Part shown: piece by piece, positions 22,211 through 35,485 of the stretch
Layout of the letters: each line of letters starts with the position of its first letter
Numbering within the stretch: position 1 is the first letter of the stretch
Origin: Brachionus koreanus
Lineage: Eukaryota > Rotifera > Eurotatoria > Ploima > Brachionidae
Assembly: GCA_016987375.1 (NCBI GenBank)
Contig: PJRA01000428.1
Coordinates: forward strand, 6,036 to 70,035
DNA length: 64,000 nt
Reading direction: 5' to 3'
Position numbers and translations under genes: made by a program
The notes under the pieces: model-generated
What the model was told of the DNA's origin: nothing
The model's database searches: none
The model's input: the letters and a program-made list of their open reading frames with translations, nothing else

Positions 22211-23689
22211 ATAATTAGACATATTATAATAATTTTTTTTTATTTAATTTAAGTTTAACTCCCATGGACAAATTGAGACAAGAATAATGAATAGTTAAAT
22301 ATCCATTTTACAATTAAGTAAAAAATTCAGTTTGTTATATACAAAAAAATGATTAAGATCTTTATTTAAATTATTATTTAATTATAAATCTTTGTCAAAC
22401 ATATTATATGTACACAAATAACTTCCGTCATATTCCGTCAATCTTAAATTTTTTGTCCTTAAAACTAATTTATTTCTTGGAGAACATTTTTAATTTAAAT
22501 AAATTTAAATTTTCTGAATCTTTGAATTAAATTACAAACTGACATTTATTCGTCGATTTTTAAGATTTTAAAGGAGAAATAAATTAATCAATATTAAATA
22601 TGATTTTTTCAAGATTTTAAATTTTAAAATATTTAAAAAAAAACTAAAGATTAATATTTATTTTTAAAGCTTAATATATATTATACCATTCGGAATTCTT
22701 ACCAAAGCAACACTTTTAAGTAAGTGTTTTATTTAAGAATATAAACTCTCTTAAAATCAAGAAGTATCTCGGTACAAACATAATTGATATTTATTTAACC
22801 AAAGGAAAAAAGACTATTTTTTAGGATCACTCAATTTTACACTAAACTATAAAAATTGAGAATCTACAAAACACTCATTCATTTTCTATTTTATTTAAAA
22901 AAAAAGGAATTTTACATCTTTTTTCTAATTTTATTGATTATTTATTTAAAAAGTAATTTTTATCATAGAATCAAATTTAATCTTTAGAAAGATACACTAT
23001 TTTAGTACTGAGACAATGAAGATTGAATAAATATTTTGAATTGAATAAATATATATCAAATCGAACTATTTTAATTTTAAAGGCAGCCAAAACTAATTTT
23101 AATAAATAACCATATCCCAAAGATAAATCTAAATTTAAAAAGCATACTAACTTTTAAATCTATTTTAGAGATAAAATTTAAACCTTTTAAAAGGTTTTTT
23201 ATTATTTATTTTAAAAATAATTTTGAGTTTATTTAAACCCATTAATAAGCTCAGAGAAAGAATCGAAGCGAATAAATAAGACTTTATTTTGATTGCAACT
23301 AAGAGAGCAATGAGTAAATGACTTAACAAGAATCTTAATTTAGATTAAGACTGGCGAAGGCCGTTATTTCTTAGTTTGAGGACAAAATTGAGTTTTTTTA
23401 ACGCTAGAAAACCCTAGGGGTTTATTAGACCCAATCTATTAAAAATTGAAACTTAAATATTTTTTAGTAGAAATAAAATTTCATAAAATAGCTTTTAGAA
23501 ATTAAGAATTTTTTTAAATTAAAAATCAGCTGAGTTTTCTAGTGTTAAATCCATGAAAAATTATTTATAATCTAAGTGTTATAGAAAGAATTGTTAAAGT
23601 ATTCAGTTATTGAAAAAGTTAAAGCGCTTCTAAATGGATTCGAATGTTAGAAAATGATTTGAAGCGTTAATGTGAATGATCAGCAATAA

Positions 23690-24735
23690 TTATCTTCAAA
23701 TGGCTGAGGAACTTAGATCTCTGTGCATCCAGGTCTAACAAATTTTTTTATTATTATCAATATTTAAATTGTCAGTTTTTAGCATCATAGCTTGCCTTTC
23801 TAAGGATCCAGCTAACAAGGTTAGAGACAGAATCCACTTTTATTATGTCGTTAACAAGGTAGAGTGGGATAAAGCTAATTAGGCGAATTAGACCTCCCGC
23901 AAGCATCCGCTCCAAGCGCAGGGTGCGATTTTAATATTTTAGCAAGCCTTTCTAACAACATACTAAGTTCTTCCGAACGTACGGCGTACACTAGAATTCA
24001 TCGCTGGAAATTCGGTCAACCAGTAATTAGGAAATATTTTTGGGACTCAATTACTAACGCCTTCCTCTTCGTCGAGTCAGTCGGTTTTGACGAAATCTTG
24101 AAGAAGATGAAAATGAGGAAGAGTCTAATAAAGACGCTCATGACAATTTTATGTCATCTATACCCGTTTTACAACCAGTTAAGGAAATCTGTTTTCTAGG
24201 GGCAAATTGGGACGGCTCAGGGATAAAGAGTTCAAAGGAAATTTCTTCCTTTTTAAGAAAAATGACCGAAGCCCTGCTTTTTTCGGACCCAAACAAAAGA
24301 AATATGTTGAGATTTCAGGGTTATCTAAACTACTATTTAGAATAACCAGGAAAGATAGCTGTTATTGTTAAAACCTTCTTAAAGATGATTCTAATAACTC
24401 GCCGCGAGTGGTGCATCTCAAGTTACCAGTTTCAATGTTCAATGGTCGCACCAAACAATAAAATTCTTTCCCTTGCCTTGCTCGTCAGCTATGTGAGGAC
24501 CAACAACAATATAAAAGTTTCCTATGTGCCATACTCATTATCCGTTCCTATGTATATACGAATAATCTAACGGACTTGCCTTCGAAGCCCACATCACTGT
24601 TTCATCCTAAAGAGATGAAGACAAGAAAATTTCCGCAAAGAATTGGGTAGAATGAACGGAACGTGTAGACGCCTTATACTCCAGAATGCATGATACAAAC
24701 AAAAAGATGCTAATATACAAACAAAATCTTAACTA
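23690..24735 (+). pseudogene. Decayed coding region, possibly retroelement-derived
   Basis: Several protein-like blocks lie in order in different frames. About 23955-24105 reads SSERTAYTRIHRWKFGQP and RKYFWDSITNAFLFVESVGF. About 24151-24342 reads CFLGANWDGSGIKSSKEISS and then LRFQGYLNYYLE, whose FLG...W and GYLNYY pattern recalls the region after the palm in some retroelement reverse transcriptases. About 24565-24725 reads SNGLAFEAHITVSS, a stop, RDEDKKISAKNWVE, a stop, TERVDALYSRMHDTNKKMLI. GC content is higher than in the flanks. The number of frame changes and stops shows it is dead. The family assignment is weak. Confidence 0.35.
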
Positions 24736-26595
24736 TAAATTATTTATAAATTTAATTAATTAATTATAAATTTTAAACTATTTACAATTTAACCAAAATT
24801 TTTATTTATTAAAAGATTTCTTAGTTAACTAGTAACATTGAAAATGATGAAAATACTGAACTAATAATAATAATAATTTTGGTAAAATGTTTAATAAAAT
24901 ATTTTCAATAATTTTAGTCAAAGCTTTTTTAATATATGTGCAAAAATATAATAGGAAATACTCTTCAAAAAATAGTTAAGAAAATTGTCTTTTCTATGGC
25001 TCTTTCTTCAATTACCATTCCCTTGAAAATTAATGCCGCTCTGAGACCTCTATATTTAAATCGAAGCAACTTTTGATTTACTTTATCTTTTATCTTTAAA
25101 TAAGGCAATCTAAGATCCAAAAAACAAAGCAATAATCAATTTTTTATCAGCTAATTTCCTATATTCTTCAAAAAAGACAAAAATTAAAGGGAAATTATTT
25201 AAAGGGATTAATGATAAAAATATCTTTAGAAAGTAATATTAAATTATCATAAAAAAAAATTTTATTTTCTTTTTATTTAAGTTTTTAAGATTAGACAATA
25301 ATAATCAAAATTAAAGGTAAGCTTTATATAGGTAGGTCTTTTAAAAAAATTCGATTTTTGAATAATTAATTCAATAGTTAATTTAAGGTGTACAAAAATT
25401 CTGAAAAGTTTTTTTAAATTATCTCACATGTACAAAAATAGCCCGATTATGTTTCACACTTTTTAAATTGGTTATCAAATTTTTAAGTAATAAACCACTT
25501 TAAATAAAAAAATGTTTCAAAACTCGAAAGAACATTTTAAAATGAATAACCTTAAAAGAGATATGAAATTTTTAAAATTAATATACTTCTAAATATAAAA
25601 AATTTTCAAAATCCTTCTGATAACTTTAACACTAGAAGCACCAAGCATTTTTTCACATTTTTTTTAATTCAAAAATATTTTATAAAAAAACTATAATAGT
25701 TTTATAAAGTAATATCACTTTTTAAAGAAAATTTTTTAAAATCTACATAAATCAAAAAAGATATATTCATTTGAAAAATCTATTCAAAAGATAAAAGGAT
25801 TTAAAAATTTTTAAAAGAGTCAAAATGACTCCTTTGGTGCTTTTTGTGTTTAGATTTGGAAGGTTTTTATAGATTTTTTAAAGCTCTTTAATGCAGTTAA
25901 CCATATATGAGTCTTCTCGGTAAAGATTCTTGAATTTTTGAGTTTTTGCTTTACACCAAATTATCTCAATTAATCTAACAAAAATAATCCGCATATCGTT
26001 CACCAAAGCAACAAAATGATAGAAAATTTTTAAATTAGTTTTAAAAGCATGTAACAATTACAACTAGACGATATCAAAAATCTTGAGGAATCATGACAAA
26101 ACCTTATTTTTCTTAATCTGAATCGAATTTTCAAATGCATAGTTCTAAATTCTGGCTTGTTCTAAAATCAACTTCTAAAATGGAGTGATTGTTTATTAAA
26201 AATTGACTCATATTTATGACTCAAAAATACGAAAACAAAAATAATTTTTTAAAATTTGAAATTCTGTTTTTACTCTTACCGTTTTAAATAAAATAATTAT
26301 GCTAAAATATATTTAAATAATTTTAAAATCTGTTACTTTCTGGTCTGTTTCTAGACATAATTCAGTATATGAATTTTTTTTTACTCGAAAAAAATCTATG
26401 CAATAATCGGTTTCAAAGCAACCAAAGGTAAAATTTTTTTATTTCGAAATAAATCCAAGATATAAATGAGTTTTTTCGTAAGAGTAATATTAGTTTTTTT
26501 CAAGATTTTTTATATATTTCAAATACGATATTATATTTTTTAATAAGTAAAAAAATAATTTCCAAAATTTAATATTCAATTTAGATTATTCAGAT

Positions 26596-27372
26596 ATGAA
26601 CGATAATTCTAATAATCAAGGTTTTAGCAATATACATGGTGTTCCATCTGTTCATCAACCAAACGCACCTAATTATCAACAGCGTATCTTTTTTAAAAGA
26701 AATTATATTTTGTCTATTCATGGAATTTTACGAGCAGCTTTAATTGTATAGAAATATTAAAAATTTTTCTTTTAATGCAAATAAATGAATTTAAAATTAA
26801 GATTTTTCAATTTGCAGCCTGGGTCTCAGCTGCTGCAGTATTGAAACCTGGTAATAATACAAGCGAAAATTTGCAAGGGGAGTTACTTGCTTCACGATCA
26901 GCTTACTTATTTTTTTCAATAACTGGTTTTCTAATTGCCATTATAATTTTGCTTCTAAATATTTTGAATGTAATAAGTTTGGGAGTTTTTAACCGTTTAC
27001 CTTGGAACCTCCTTGTAATTAATACTAACAAAAGTTTTAATAACAATTTGATTAAATTTTGATTTATAAAAAAATAGATAGTTATTACAGATTTGTTGTG
27101 GCTCATACCAACTTTTGTTGTATCAATTGTAGCTGCAGTTCGTGAAACACAAGTAAAGAATTTAGAAACTAATCAAGATTTGTTCAATATTGGAGCTTTT
27201 GGTTCAGCAGCAGTAATTTTTTTAATTTAATCCATTTTGTATCAAAATTTCTAATTAAAAATTAAAGTTTTTTGGATTTTTGTGTACTATCATATATTGT
27301 GTTGATGCAGGCCTTCATATTATTCCAATAATCAAAAATGGAATTCATTCACCTCCACCATATTCACCGTGA
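26596..27372 (+). CDS. MARVEL-like four-helix membrane protein
   Basis: Four exons, 26596-26745, 26802-27014, 27078-27212 and 27268-27372, join in phase 0 throughout and give 200 residues. Introns are 55-63 nt with GT/AG ends. Exon 1 has a polar N-terminus and the start of helix 1 after KRNYILSIHGILRAAL. Exon 2 continues with AAWVSAAAVL, an extracellular-type loop carrying a possible N-glycosylation site (NNTS), and helix 2 (YLFFSITGFLIAIIILLLNI). Exon 3 holds helix 3 (LLWLIPTFVVSIVAAVRE), exon 4 helix 4 and a tail SPPPYSP with a PPxY motif that could bind WW domains. Helix order, the short loops and RLPWNLL before helix 3 resemble MARVEL proteins (plasmolipin/CMTM-like), which act in membrane apposition and sorting. 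Assignment is by architecture; the closest member is unknown. AATAAA occurs near 27548. Confidence 0.7.
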
Positions 27373-30068
27373 AATTAAACAGGACTTATGTAGATAAAAA
27401 ATATATATTTATTAATATACATTGAAATGTATATCGATATATACCAAATATATAAATAATTTAAACAATTAAATAACTTCTTATTTTTTTGGAGGGTAAA
27501 ATTTTTTCTTTTTTTAGAAGCTAGTTTTTTTTATACTTTTTATGGAAAATAAAATTCAAAAATTTAAATTACAATATTTTAAAATCTATTATTAATTATT
27601 TTCCTACTAATCAGTTGTGAAAATTTTAGGAAACCTTTGTTTTTTTGCTATTGATTTTGATAGTCATGTTTTTTGAAGCAGTTATTTTGGGTTAATAAAT
27701 TTAACATTGTGACTAAAAAAGACAGTTCATAACAAATAATAAAAAGCTTAGTTTGCCAATTTGAAATTTTATTATTGAATGAGAAAAAAATCAAGAAACG
27801 CTTATAAGTAATTTTTTTCTTTGCGACAAACGTAATCTATTGTAGCTATTTTCTTTAGAATCTGTACAAAAATTACTATAAAAAGATGTAAAATATTTTG
27901 GAAATAATTTTTTAAAAATTAAACTTATTTTTGAAACCAAAACTCTTATTCAAAAATCTAAAAACAAATAATAATCATTTATAGGTAATCAAAATGAAAA
28001 AAAAAACAAAAAAAATATTTTGAATTTTTATTACGTAATTCTGCAAAACCTCAATAAGAACAAACATATTTTATCAAAAAATGGTGAATTTAAGTTCAGG
28101 TGTCATTAATATCACTCAATCTAAAAATTAGTCACTCAGATTCAAGAAAAGAAACTAGATTAAATATGTTTATATTAATATGTTTATAGTCAGTTTTCGT
28201 TTTTTAACGACGAATTTAAATATTTAAATATTTAAATATTTAAAATTAATTATTTAGTAATCAGAAAACGAATTAAAATTTTCTTTCGAAGCTAAATTTT
28301 TCAGCCAAAAGTTCTTAAGATATGTTTTAAATAACTGAAGGCGTTAAAAGGACGAATATTATCTTCATATTTTAATTTTAATTTTTTCATCGATCCTAAG
28401 TTATTTCCATGTACTGATTTGAAAGTTGATGCAGAGATTGGTGACTTAAATTAATTCATTCTTCGCACCCTCTGAAAAACACATTAAGCTTATTTGCACT
28501 CTGTAAATTTACCAGAACTAAATATTTGAACACACAATCAAAGTCAATTAAAAAAGTTTTTTTTAGGATAAATTATTCGGTTTTTTGAAGTAAAATAAAA
28601 CTAAAAAATTCTAATAAACTTTTATACTATAGATCAAAAATAAGTTCTGTATTGTACTAAAATATAGAAAAATATCACTGAAGTGTATTTTGAAGAGATT
28701 TGCACATTATTAGCAGAAAAAAAAACATTTTTTGCATTGTTTCTATTCTATTTGTTTATTTGCATCAAATTTCACAAAACCAAATTAATCTTTACTAAAA
28801 AAAACTTTGAATAGTCAGTTAAGAAATAATGTATTTGAATTCAAATACATTAGTGTGTAAAAAAAATAAATATTTGCTCGAGAAAATACTTCTTTCATTA
28901 AAAAATTGTCAAAAGATGAATATTTCACTTTTATAAATTGCATCAAAATCAGATCTAGAATTCAGTGTTATTTGTACTGAATTGTGCTCTGAATGAAGAA
29001 ATTCTAAACTAACTGACTCAATGAAATACTATTTTTATTTAATCGAATTTTAATCCGAAACTGAATTTTTAACTTAATTGTTAAATAGATTCTAAATTAT
29101 ATTTTAAATTTTTGTAGTTTTTTATTTATAATATTATACATCAATTTGCCCGAGGGACCATATTATAGGCATAAATTAAATAAATAAATAAATTTAAAAA
29201 AATAACAATATTACAAATTTTTTAAAAATACTCATTTTTTAGGCTTTAATTTCTATTCCACTTAATTAGTAAGATGTTTTAAGCTCATGATTATCTGTCT
29301 TCCTGTCAAAAATTCTTGCCGATCATACTTTTTTGGAAGCATGAAATTTTTAGAAACATTAAAAGGGCATTCATGCAAATTTCCCAATACAAAAAATAAA
29401 AAATTTCATAACTTTTGTTCAAAAATATGTTCTGAAAATGAAACAAAGTGAAAGCTCTTTTCCTTGTGGCCTTAAAATTATTTACCAAAATTGTTAATTC
29501 ATGTGTGAGTAAAAACATACATGCCAGCAATATTTGAAACTGAATATTCAAATTTTTTTTTCATTTCCTATGGATATTTACGATGATCTTTCTATTTAAA
29601 TATTAAAACAATGTTTATTTATTTTAAGTACTACAAAAATAAAATTCACGTCTAAAAATTGGCAAATATTTTGAAAAATACAAAAACAAATCTAGTTCAT
29701 CAAAATGAGATTAATATGATCATGGTGAACTCTATCGGCATAAAATTAATTATTTAGTCGCATTCTAATGTTCAACTATTGTTTTTCTCGCTTTGACCTA
29801 CTAAATTTTTTAATAAAAGGGCTTTAGCTATATTCTTGATCCAAGTAGTCTTTCACAAAAGCAAAAATTGGTGTATTTAATAAATGAATAACCTTTTTAA
29901 AGTTTGACTTTTATTTATCTTCAATTGAATACTAGCTCAAGGTCATAATCATAATTCTTTATTCAAAATATATCGAAATCTTTTCTGAATTGCAATTTAT
30001 TTTTTTACTCTCCTTTAAATCGAAACAGATTTTGAGTTTATTAAGCTATAATACCAAATGTTTCAAAG
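27373..30068. other. AT-rich spacer
   Basis: No gene recognised. It contains at 28191-28235 a block shared with the 51.9/52.6-kb direct repeats (see separate entry) followed by an AAATATTT-rich run. Confidence 0.45.
28191..28250 (+). repeat. Dispersed repeat motif shared with 51.9 and 52.6 kb
   Basis: AGTCAGTTTTCGTTTTTTAA followed by CGACGAATTTAAATATT is found here and, with one or two changes, at about 51892-51928 and 52604-52640. The match stops on both sides, after which this copy runs into repeated AAATATTT. It contains a short hairpin (TTCGT with ACGAA). Confidence 0.7.
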
Positions 30069-33000
30069 ATGAAGGTAAAAATAGGAATTAAATAAAAAAT
30101 AAATTAAAAATTTTAAATATAAAGTTCAAGAAAGAAATCAACAAATCGAAATCTAATCATGAAGAAGCAAGAGATGTCGAAAAGGTTAATGCTATTAATT
30201 TTATCAATGAAAGCTTTTCCTCTGATTTTGATGAAGAATATAAAGAAAAAGGTAATTTTTTTGATTTCAAAAAAAATTTAGAATGAACCAAAAAAATTTT
30301 AGAGTTCATGCCTTGGGAATGTTTACCTTTTGCATCGAAAAGAAGTAAAAATGGTAAAAAAATAGATAAAAAACAAAACGTTAAAACAAAAGAAAATAAA
30401 AAAAAAAGTCAAATTAAAATAAGCAAAAATGAAAAAAAAGAGGTACAGAAAAACTGTTTTTCGTCAGAAATAGTTGGAAATTTAACATACACCGATAAAA
30501 AAGAATTTAAGAAAACAAATAAGCATATTGTCCCTACAATAGCTAATTCTAGTTTTGGATTTGATTTACAAGGTGGTATTTTAGAAAATCAATTAACCTT
30601 CATTACGAATGTTAATCCTAATGGAAATGCGGCAAAAAAGGGATTGAAAAATGGTAAGCTCATTTATTTAATTTAAAATAATTGTTCCAAAATTCTTTAA
30701 TTGTTAAAAAATTCGTCATTAAATGATATTAAATTTTTACTTATTTTTAACTATTGAAGAATTTTAATTTAAAAATTATTTGTAAATAAATGATTCTGTA
30801 AATTATGTTATTTATTAAAAGTCAATAATGTTGCTAATATAAACTTTTCGAACTTTCATCCTGTTAAAGTTAGTATAGTAGTAGTATAGTGGTTTATTGC
30901 AACGCATAAATGCGTAAAATCTGACAACAGATTAGTCACCCATTGTCTTAAAAAATTGGTTTTGTGAAATTTACTACAATAGAGCAGAACTAAATGTTAA
31001 AAATTCTTGTAACTTTTCGTTTAAAAGTGAAAAGCAAGTTTTGTGAATGAAACATGGTGCAACATTCAAAATTGCTTATTATCAATAATCTGGTAAAACT
31101 CAAGAAAATTAAGCATAATTTTGAATTTGGATAAATTGGCTATAGTGCATTTTCCAGAGACTTTGCACATCATAAGCGACTTTGACTTTTGTTGCAACTA
31201 AGTATGTTGTATGTTGCACTTACAGAACTAATTAGAAGTTTTCAAAAATGTTTTAAACTTATTTTTGTATTAATTTTTGTTCAGTTTTTTTTTTTATGTA
31301 CCAAGCAATACGAAAACATTTTAGAAATCAAAAAATTTAAAATAAAACAATTTATAATCTTAAAAAATAATTAATTTTTACAAAACTATGTATATTCCCT
31401 TCTATTCTTTTTATAAATAGGTTATTTAGGACTATACTACTATCTAATTAAACTTAGATAAATAAAATTATTGTTTGGATTATGAATCAAATTAGTGTCT
31501 TGAATTTCAAATATTTTATACTAATTTAAACTAAATTTCAAATAGCGTGTTATCTTTTCGTTATTGTTTTGTCTGATGATACCAATTAGAATTAAAATTT
31601 TTAAATTGGTTTATAGCTTATTTTCTATTTTCTAGAATATTTTTTTTGTAATGAAATTAAATTTTTTTATTTAATAGGTGATATATTGGTTTCTATTCAA
31701 AATAAAATTGTAATTGGAATAAATAGAAATGAAATTGAAAAGCTATTAAATAAGTATACAGTTGAAGACGAAATAGAAATTGTAATTTGCAGACTTAAAA
31801 ATCCAGCATATATTTTAAATTTGTATAACATGTATTCAGATTTAACTTATGATAACTATAGGAATTTAACAAAAAAATTTCACTCTCTAAATGACCAGCT
31901 TTATAGCGAATTAATATCGTTTCAAAAATTACTACCAAATGATTTTGAAAAATCTAGCTCTTTGGTTTCACATTCCATTTTATTATCATCCAATCAAGAG
32001 TCAAATCAAATAAGAAAAAACGAAAAATTACCAAGAAAATTTGAAGATAAAAAGCTAATAATGAATGTAAATTGTGGCTCGAATGATAAATCAAATGGAA
32101 CAGATGATTTTAAAGCTATTGATCATTCGAAACATCAAAATATTGATTCCAACTTACAACTAAGAGACTTTTCTGATCGATTAAATTTACCAAAGTCGTA
32201 TAGCAATCCAAATGATTTTTCGGTAGTTTTACTTGATAAAATATGTGGAAAATCTCATATTGGTAGTGCTGGAAATCACTTATCTGCTAATATGGGTTCT
32301 AGCAAACTGAACGATTTTATTCTAATATCAGTTTCTCATAAAACACCTGAGGTTTATCATCCACAAATAAAACAAAATGCTAAACATAATTATATGAAGC
32401 CAATTAATTTTTATTCGGTAAAGTCAACTCCATCATCAATTAATTATTTTACAGGGAGCATCCTTAATGCCGAACGAGAAAGCAATTTGATCAAAAAGCA
32501 AACAAAACTTTCCGAATTGAAGCAATCTGAAACTGATTTAATCGATTCTTTTTCCAAAAGTGTAAATAATTCAATTAATAAACAAAATGGTACTATTAAG
32601 AATGATAATTATCAAGAAAGAATCAATGATACTAAAAAAAATAACGCTCCCACCAATTATAATCATATGGATCAAATATATTCAAAAAGTTACCTAAATA
32701 CATTAACTATAGGCAACCAAGAATGTTCGGAACCAAAACTAAAGAATATTCGAAAAACACAAAACAAACTATTTCTTATACCTAATTTGTCTCAAAATAA
32801 AAGAAAGACAACTGAAAACGAATCAAGTTCAAAAAGAAAAAAATTTAATCATTCAAATAATTTTAAAAGGCAAAATGAATTTCGAAATAATTATGAGCCA
32901 AAAAATGAAGAGCTTGATGATACAAATCAAATCGAAATTCCCATTATTATTCCACTTTTTACGACTAATTTTGAGCATAATTCTGACGAAAAAATGATTT

Positions 33001-35378
33001 CAATAAAATCCCCTTTAAAAACTTTAGATTCCAAAAATAACAAAGTTAAATCTATGATAAAAAAAGACAAATTCATCTTTCCTGATATTAATTCAACCTT
33101 CTCACAATTCTCAGTAAACAAACATTCAAATATTGCAAATAATGGTAATATAAATTTGAAAGATTTGGAACAAAAAAACAAAATAATAACTTTATCTAAA
33201 TTTGTTAAAAAAAAAAATATACCATACCAGTTAAATTGTAATGATTCATTTGTGTCTATTAAATCTAATTTAATAGATGATTTCGAAGGCACATATACAA
33301 AATTAATTTCTTTTTCAAATCCTATGATGAAATTAGTTGAAAATGTGATTCCAAAGATGCTAAGTAATCATAATATAGTGCAAGCAAATATCAATTATTA
33401 TTCTTCAACTCAAAATCAAAATGAAAACTTAATCGAAAATGCAAATTGTCCGGATAATTCAGACTATTCAAGTAATAAATATCATTTGTATAGCCAAAAT
33501 AAAACATACAAAATCAGCTTATTTGACGTAAATCATTTCGAAAAAAACAAAATATTGAGCAAATTAGGTAAACAAAATTGCCTTGGTGAAACGAACATCG
33601 AAAAAAAAGAAGTAACTGAGGAAAAATCTAAAATCAGAAATGAAAATAAAAGTTTTTATAGTTTAATAAAACCAGATAAAAGACAAATCGGTATCGAAAA
33701 AATTGGTCATGATTCTAATCAAAAAGTTTTAGATTCAACCAAATTCAAAATACACCACCACCAATTTCTAAATAAAAAATCACATGCTAATGAAAAGGGC
33801 TTACAACAAATCATTTCAAAAAAACGCACTCAAAATCTCGCTAGAACCCAAACAGAAGCAAAATTTAAATTAAAAGATTCAAAAGATTCATATGAATCAA
33901 TGTCTGATTCAGAATGCTTGTTGCTTAAAAATAACTCTAAATCAGCAAATACATCAAAATCATTAACAAGTCTGCGAAGCAAAGATGAAATTGATTATTT
34001 GGGAAAATGGTGCAACCAAAATAAAATGTTTCCGAAAGAAACAGACAACATTTTAAATACTGAAAAACATGATTTGATTTTTGATTGGAATCAAAATGTA
34101 AGAGAAGATATCATTATCAAAAATGATGATTTTGCATGTAATTCAATTGACTTTTCGATCGATATCGATTCAAGTTTATCTGATCAATCAAATGAAAAAT
34201 TAGATTCAGCTAAAAACTCAACTAAAAATGATGATGAAATACCTAAAATAATCAATGATTTTGAAAGTAATTTGACAAGTTCTTCAATATTATCCAACAC
34301 TTTGAATGACTCTGATGGAAACAAAAAAAACGTGGGAAAATTACCGATAAAAACCAAAAATCAAGTCAATAACAAAAGTGGCTTATCTAATACGCCCTCT
34401 TCTTCTTTAAGAACGTCCTTAGTTTTTGATGATGGTTACGATAGCACAGTAAGCTATAGAAATACTACAGAAAGCTTTTCTAGTATGGAAGATACAGAAT
34501 TAAATAGATCACACATTAATCTATCCGATAAAACGAATACAAAAAACTTAAATCAGACATCAATTTCAGAAAACATTAAAGTTAAAGACATTGATTCTCT
34601 TTTTAAAAATTGTTCGGAAGATTTTGAATGTGAGAAAGATGCAGAGTTTTGGATGAATAAATCGAATTTTGACCAATCTGTTTATTCATTTGGTAACAAA
34701 AAGAATAATTCATTACAGATAGAAAATTATTTAATTCAAGATTGTTTTCGAGTCATTAATAACATTATTAAAAAAATTGAATTGCTGCAAGCCAAAGATT
34801 ACAAGAGCTATATAGAAAAATCACAAGATATTATTGTAATTGATGAAAATTATTGTGAAAGAATTAATTTTGAAAAATATTCAAAAACATATAAAATTCC
34901 TACGACATCTTTAATGTACGAAATAATCAATGAAAACAACAAAAAGGAAAATGACTATCTTGTTGATTATATAATAAATCCGAAAGATAAATTGAAAAAA
35001 ATTTCAATCGATCCAAAACTATTTTATTCAGTAAATACTTATCTAGGTAAAAAATGCATTGAAAACGATCGAAAATTTCCTAAAATCTATTCTGAATTAG
35101 ACAAAAACGACCAACATAAAGATAAAGGTAAACTTCATAAATTTAACCGTTTATTTAAAATTTTTAAAATGCTAGATTTACTGTTTACAAATGGAATTGA
35201 TCAGAAAAAAATTATACAAAACTTAAAATCAACTAACGAAATGAAAAATCAAAATTATTCAATAGCAAAAGAGAAAAAAGCAAAAAAATTGAAGTTTTTA
35301 AGAGAATTTGAAAAAGATGACATTGATATTTATTTAATTCCTCCTTTTTACAATGAAAATTGTAAGTTTATGATTTAA
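30069..35378 (+). CDS. PDZ-domain protein with very long low-complexity region; possibly continues into the downstream IF rod
   Basis: Exons: 30069-30074 (ATGAAG), 30125-30251, 30303-30653 and 31678-35361, or 35378 if it ends at its own stop. Phases agree, with G|AG and G|GT codons split. The start and first 6-nt exon are inferred. The N-terminus is charged, with FMPWECLPFASKRS then a Lys-rich run. A PDZ domain spans about residues 122-202. FGFDLQGG is its carboxylate-binding loop (the GLGF position) and GLKNGDILVSIQNK is the conserved turn; the domain is split by a 1-kb intron, unusually long for this window. More than 1,100 residues of Asn/Ser/Lys-rich sequence with little predicted order follow. 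PDZ domains bind C-termini of membrane or junction proteins, so a scaffold role is likely. Near the end a GTAAGT donor (35362) precedes the stop by 15 nt and fits in phase with the acceptor before 35486. Confidence 0.7.
30868..31452. mobile_element. Possible insertion with short inverted ends inside the long PDZ-gene intron
   Basis: TAGTAGTATAGTGG at about 30878-30892 and its near reverse complement GGACTATACTACTATC at 31428-31443 lie inside the only 1-kb intron of the gene, the others being about 50-125 nt. This would explain the intron's length as a non-autonomous insertion of roughly 0.57 kb. The inverted match is only 12-14 bp, so this is tentative. The interior has no coding sequence I recognise. 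Confidence 0.3.
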
Positions 35379-35485
35379 ATATTTTTAAATTTTTTTTTAA
35401 TGAAAATTAAAAATCAACCACTTATTATTAAATTTTCACAAAAATTAAAAAGACAAGATTATTGATCAAAATTTTAATTAATTAG

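Larger units (their letters stand above)
21587..26595. other. 5-kb intergenic region with two GC-richer islands
   Basis: Apart from the islands at about 21960-22210 and 23690-24735 (separate entries), this is AT-rich sequence with no recognised gene. An (AAT)n run occurs at about 24865-24880. Confidence 0.45.

Noticed and set aside
32927..33292. Minus-strand 121-residue frame inside the PDZ gene
   Set aside because: Shadow of an Asn/Lys-rich coding exon; Phe/Leu/Ile-rich antisense with no family features.
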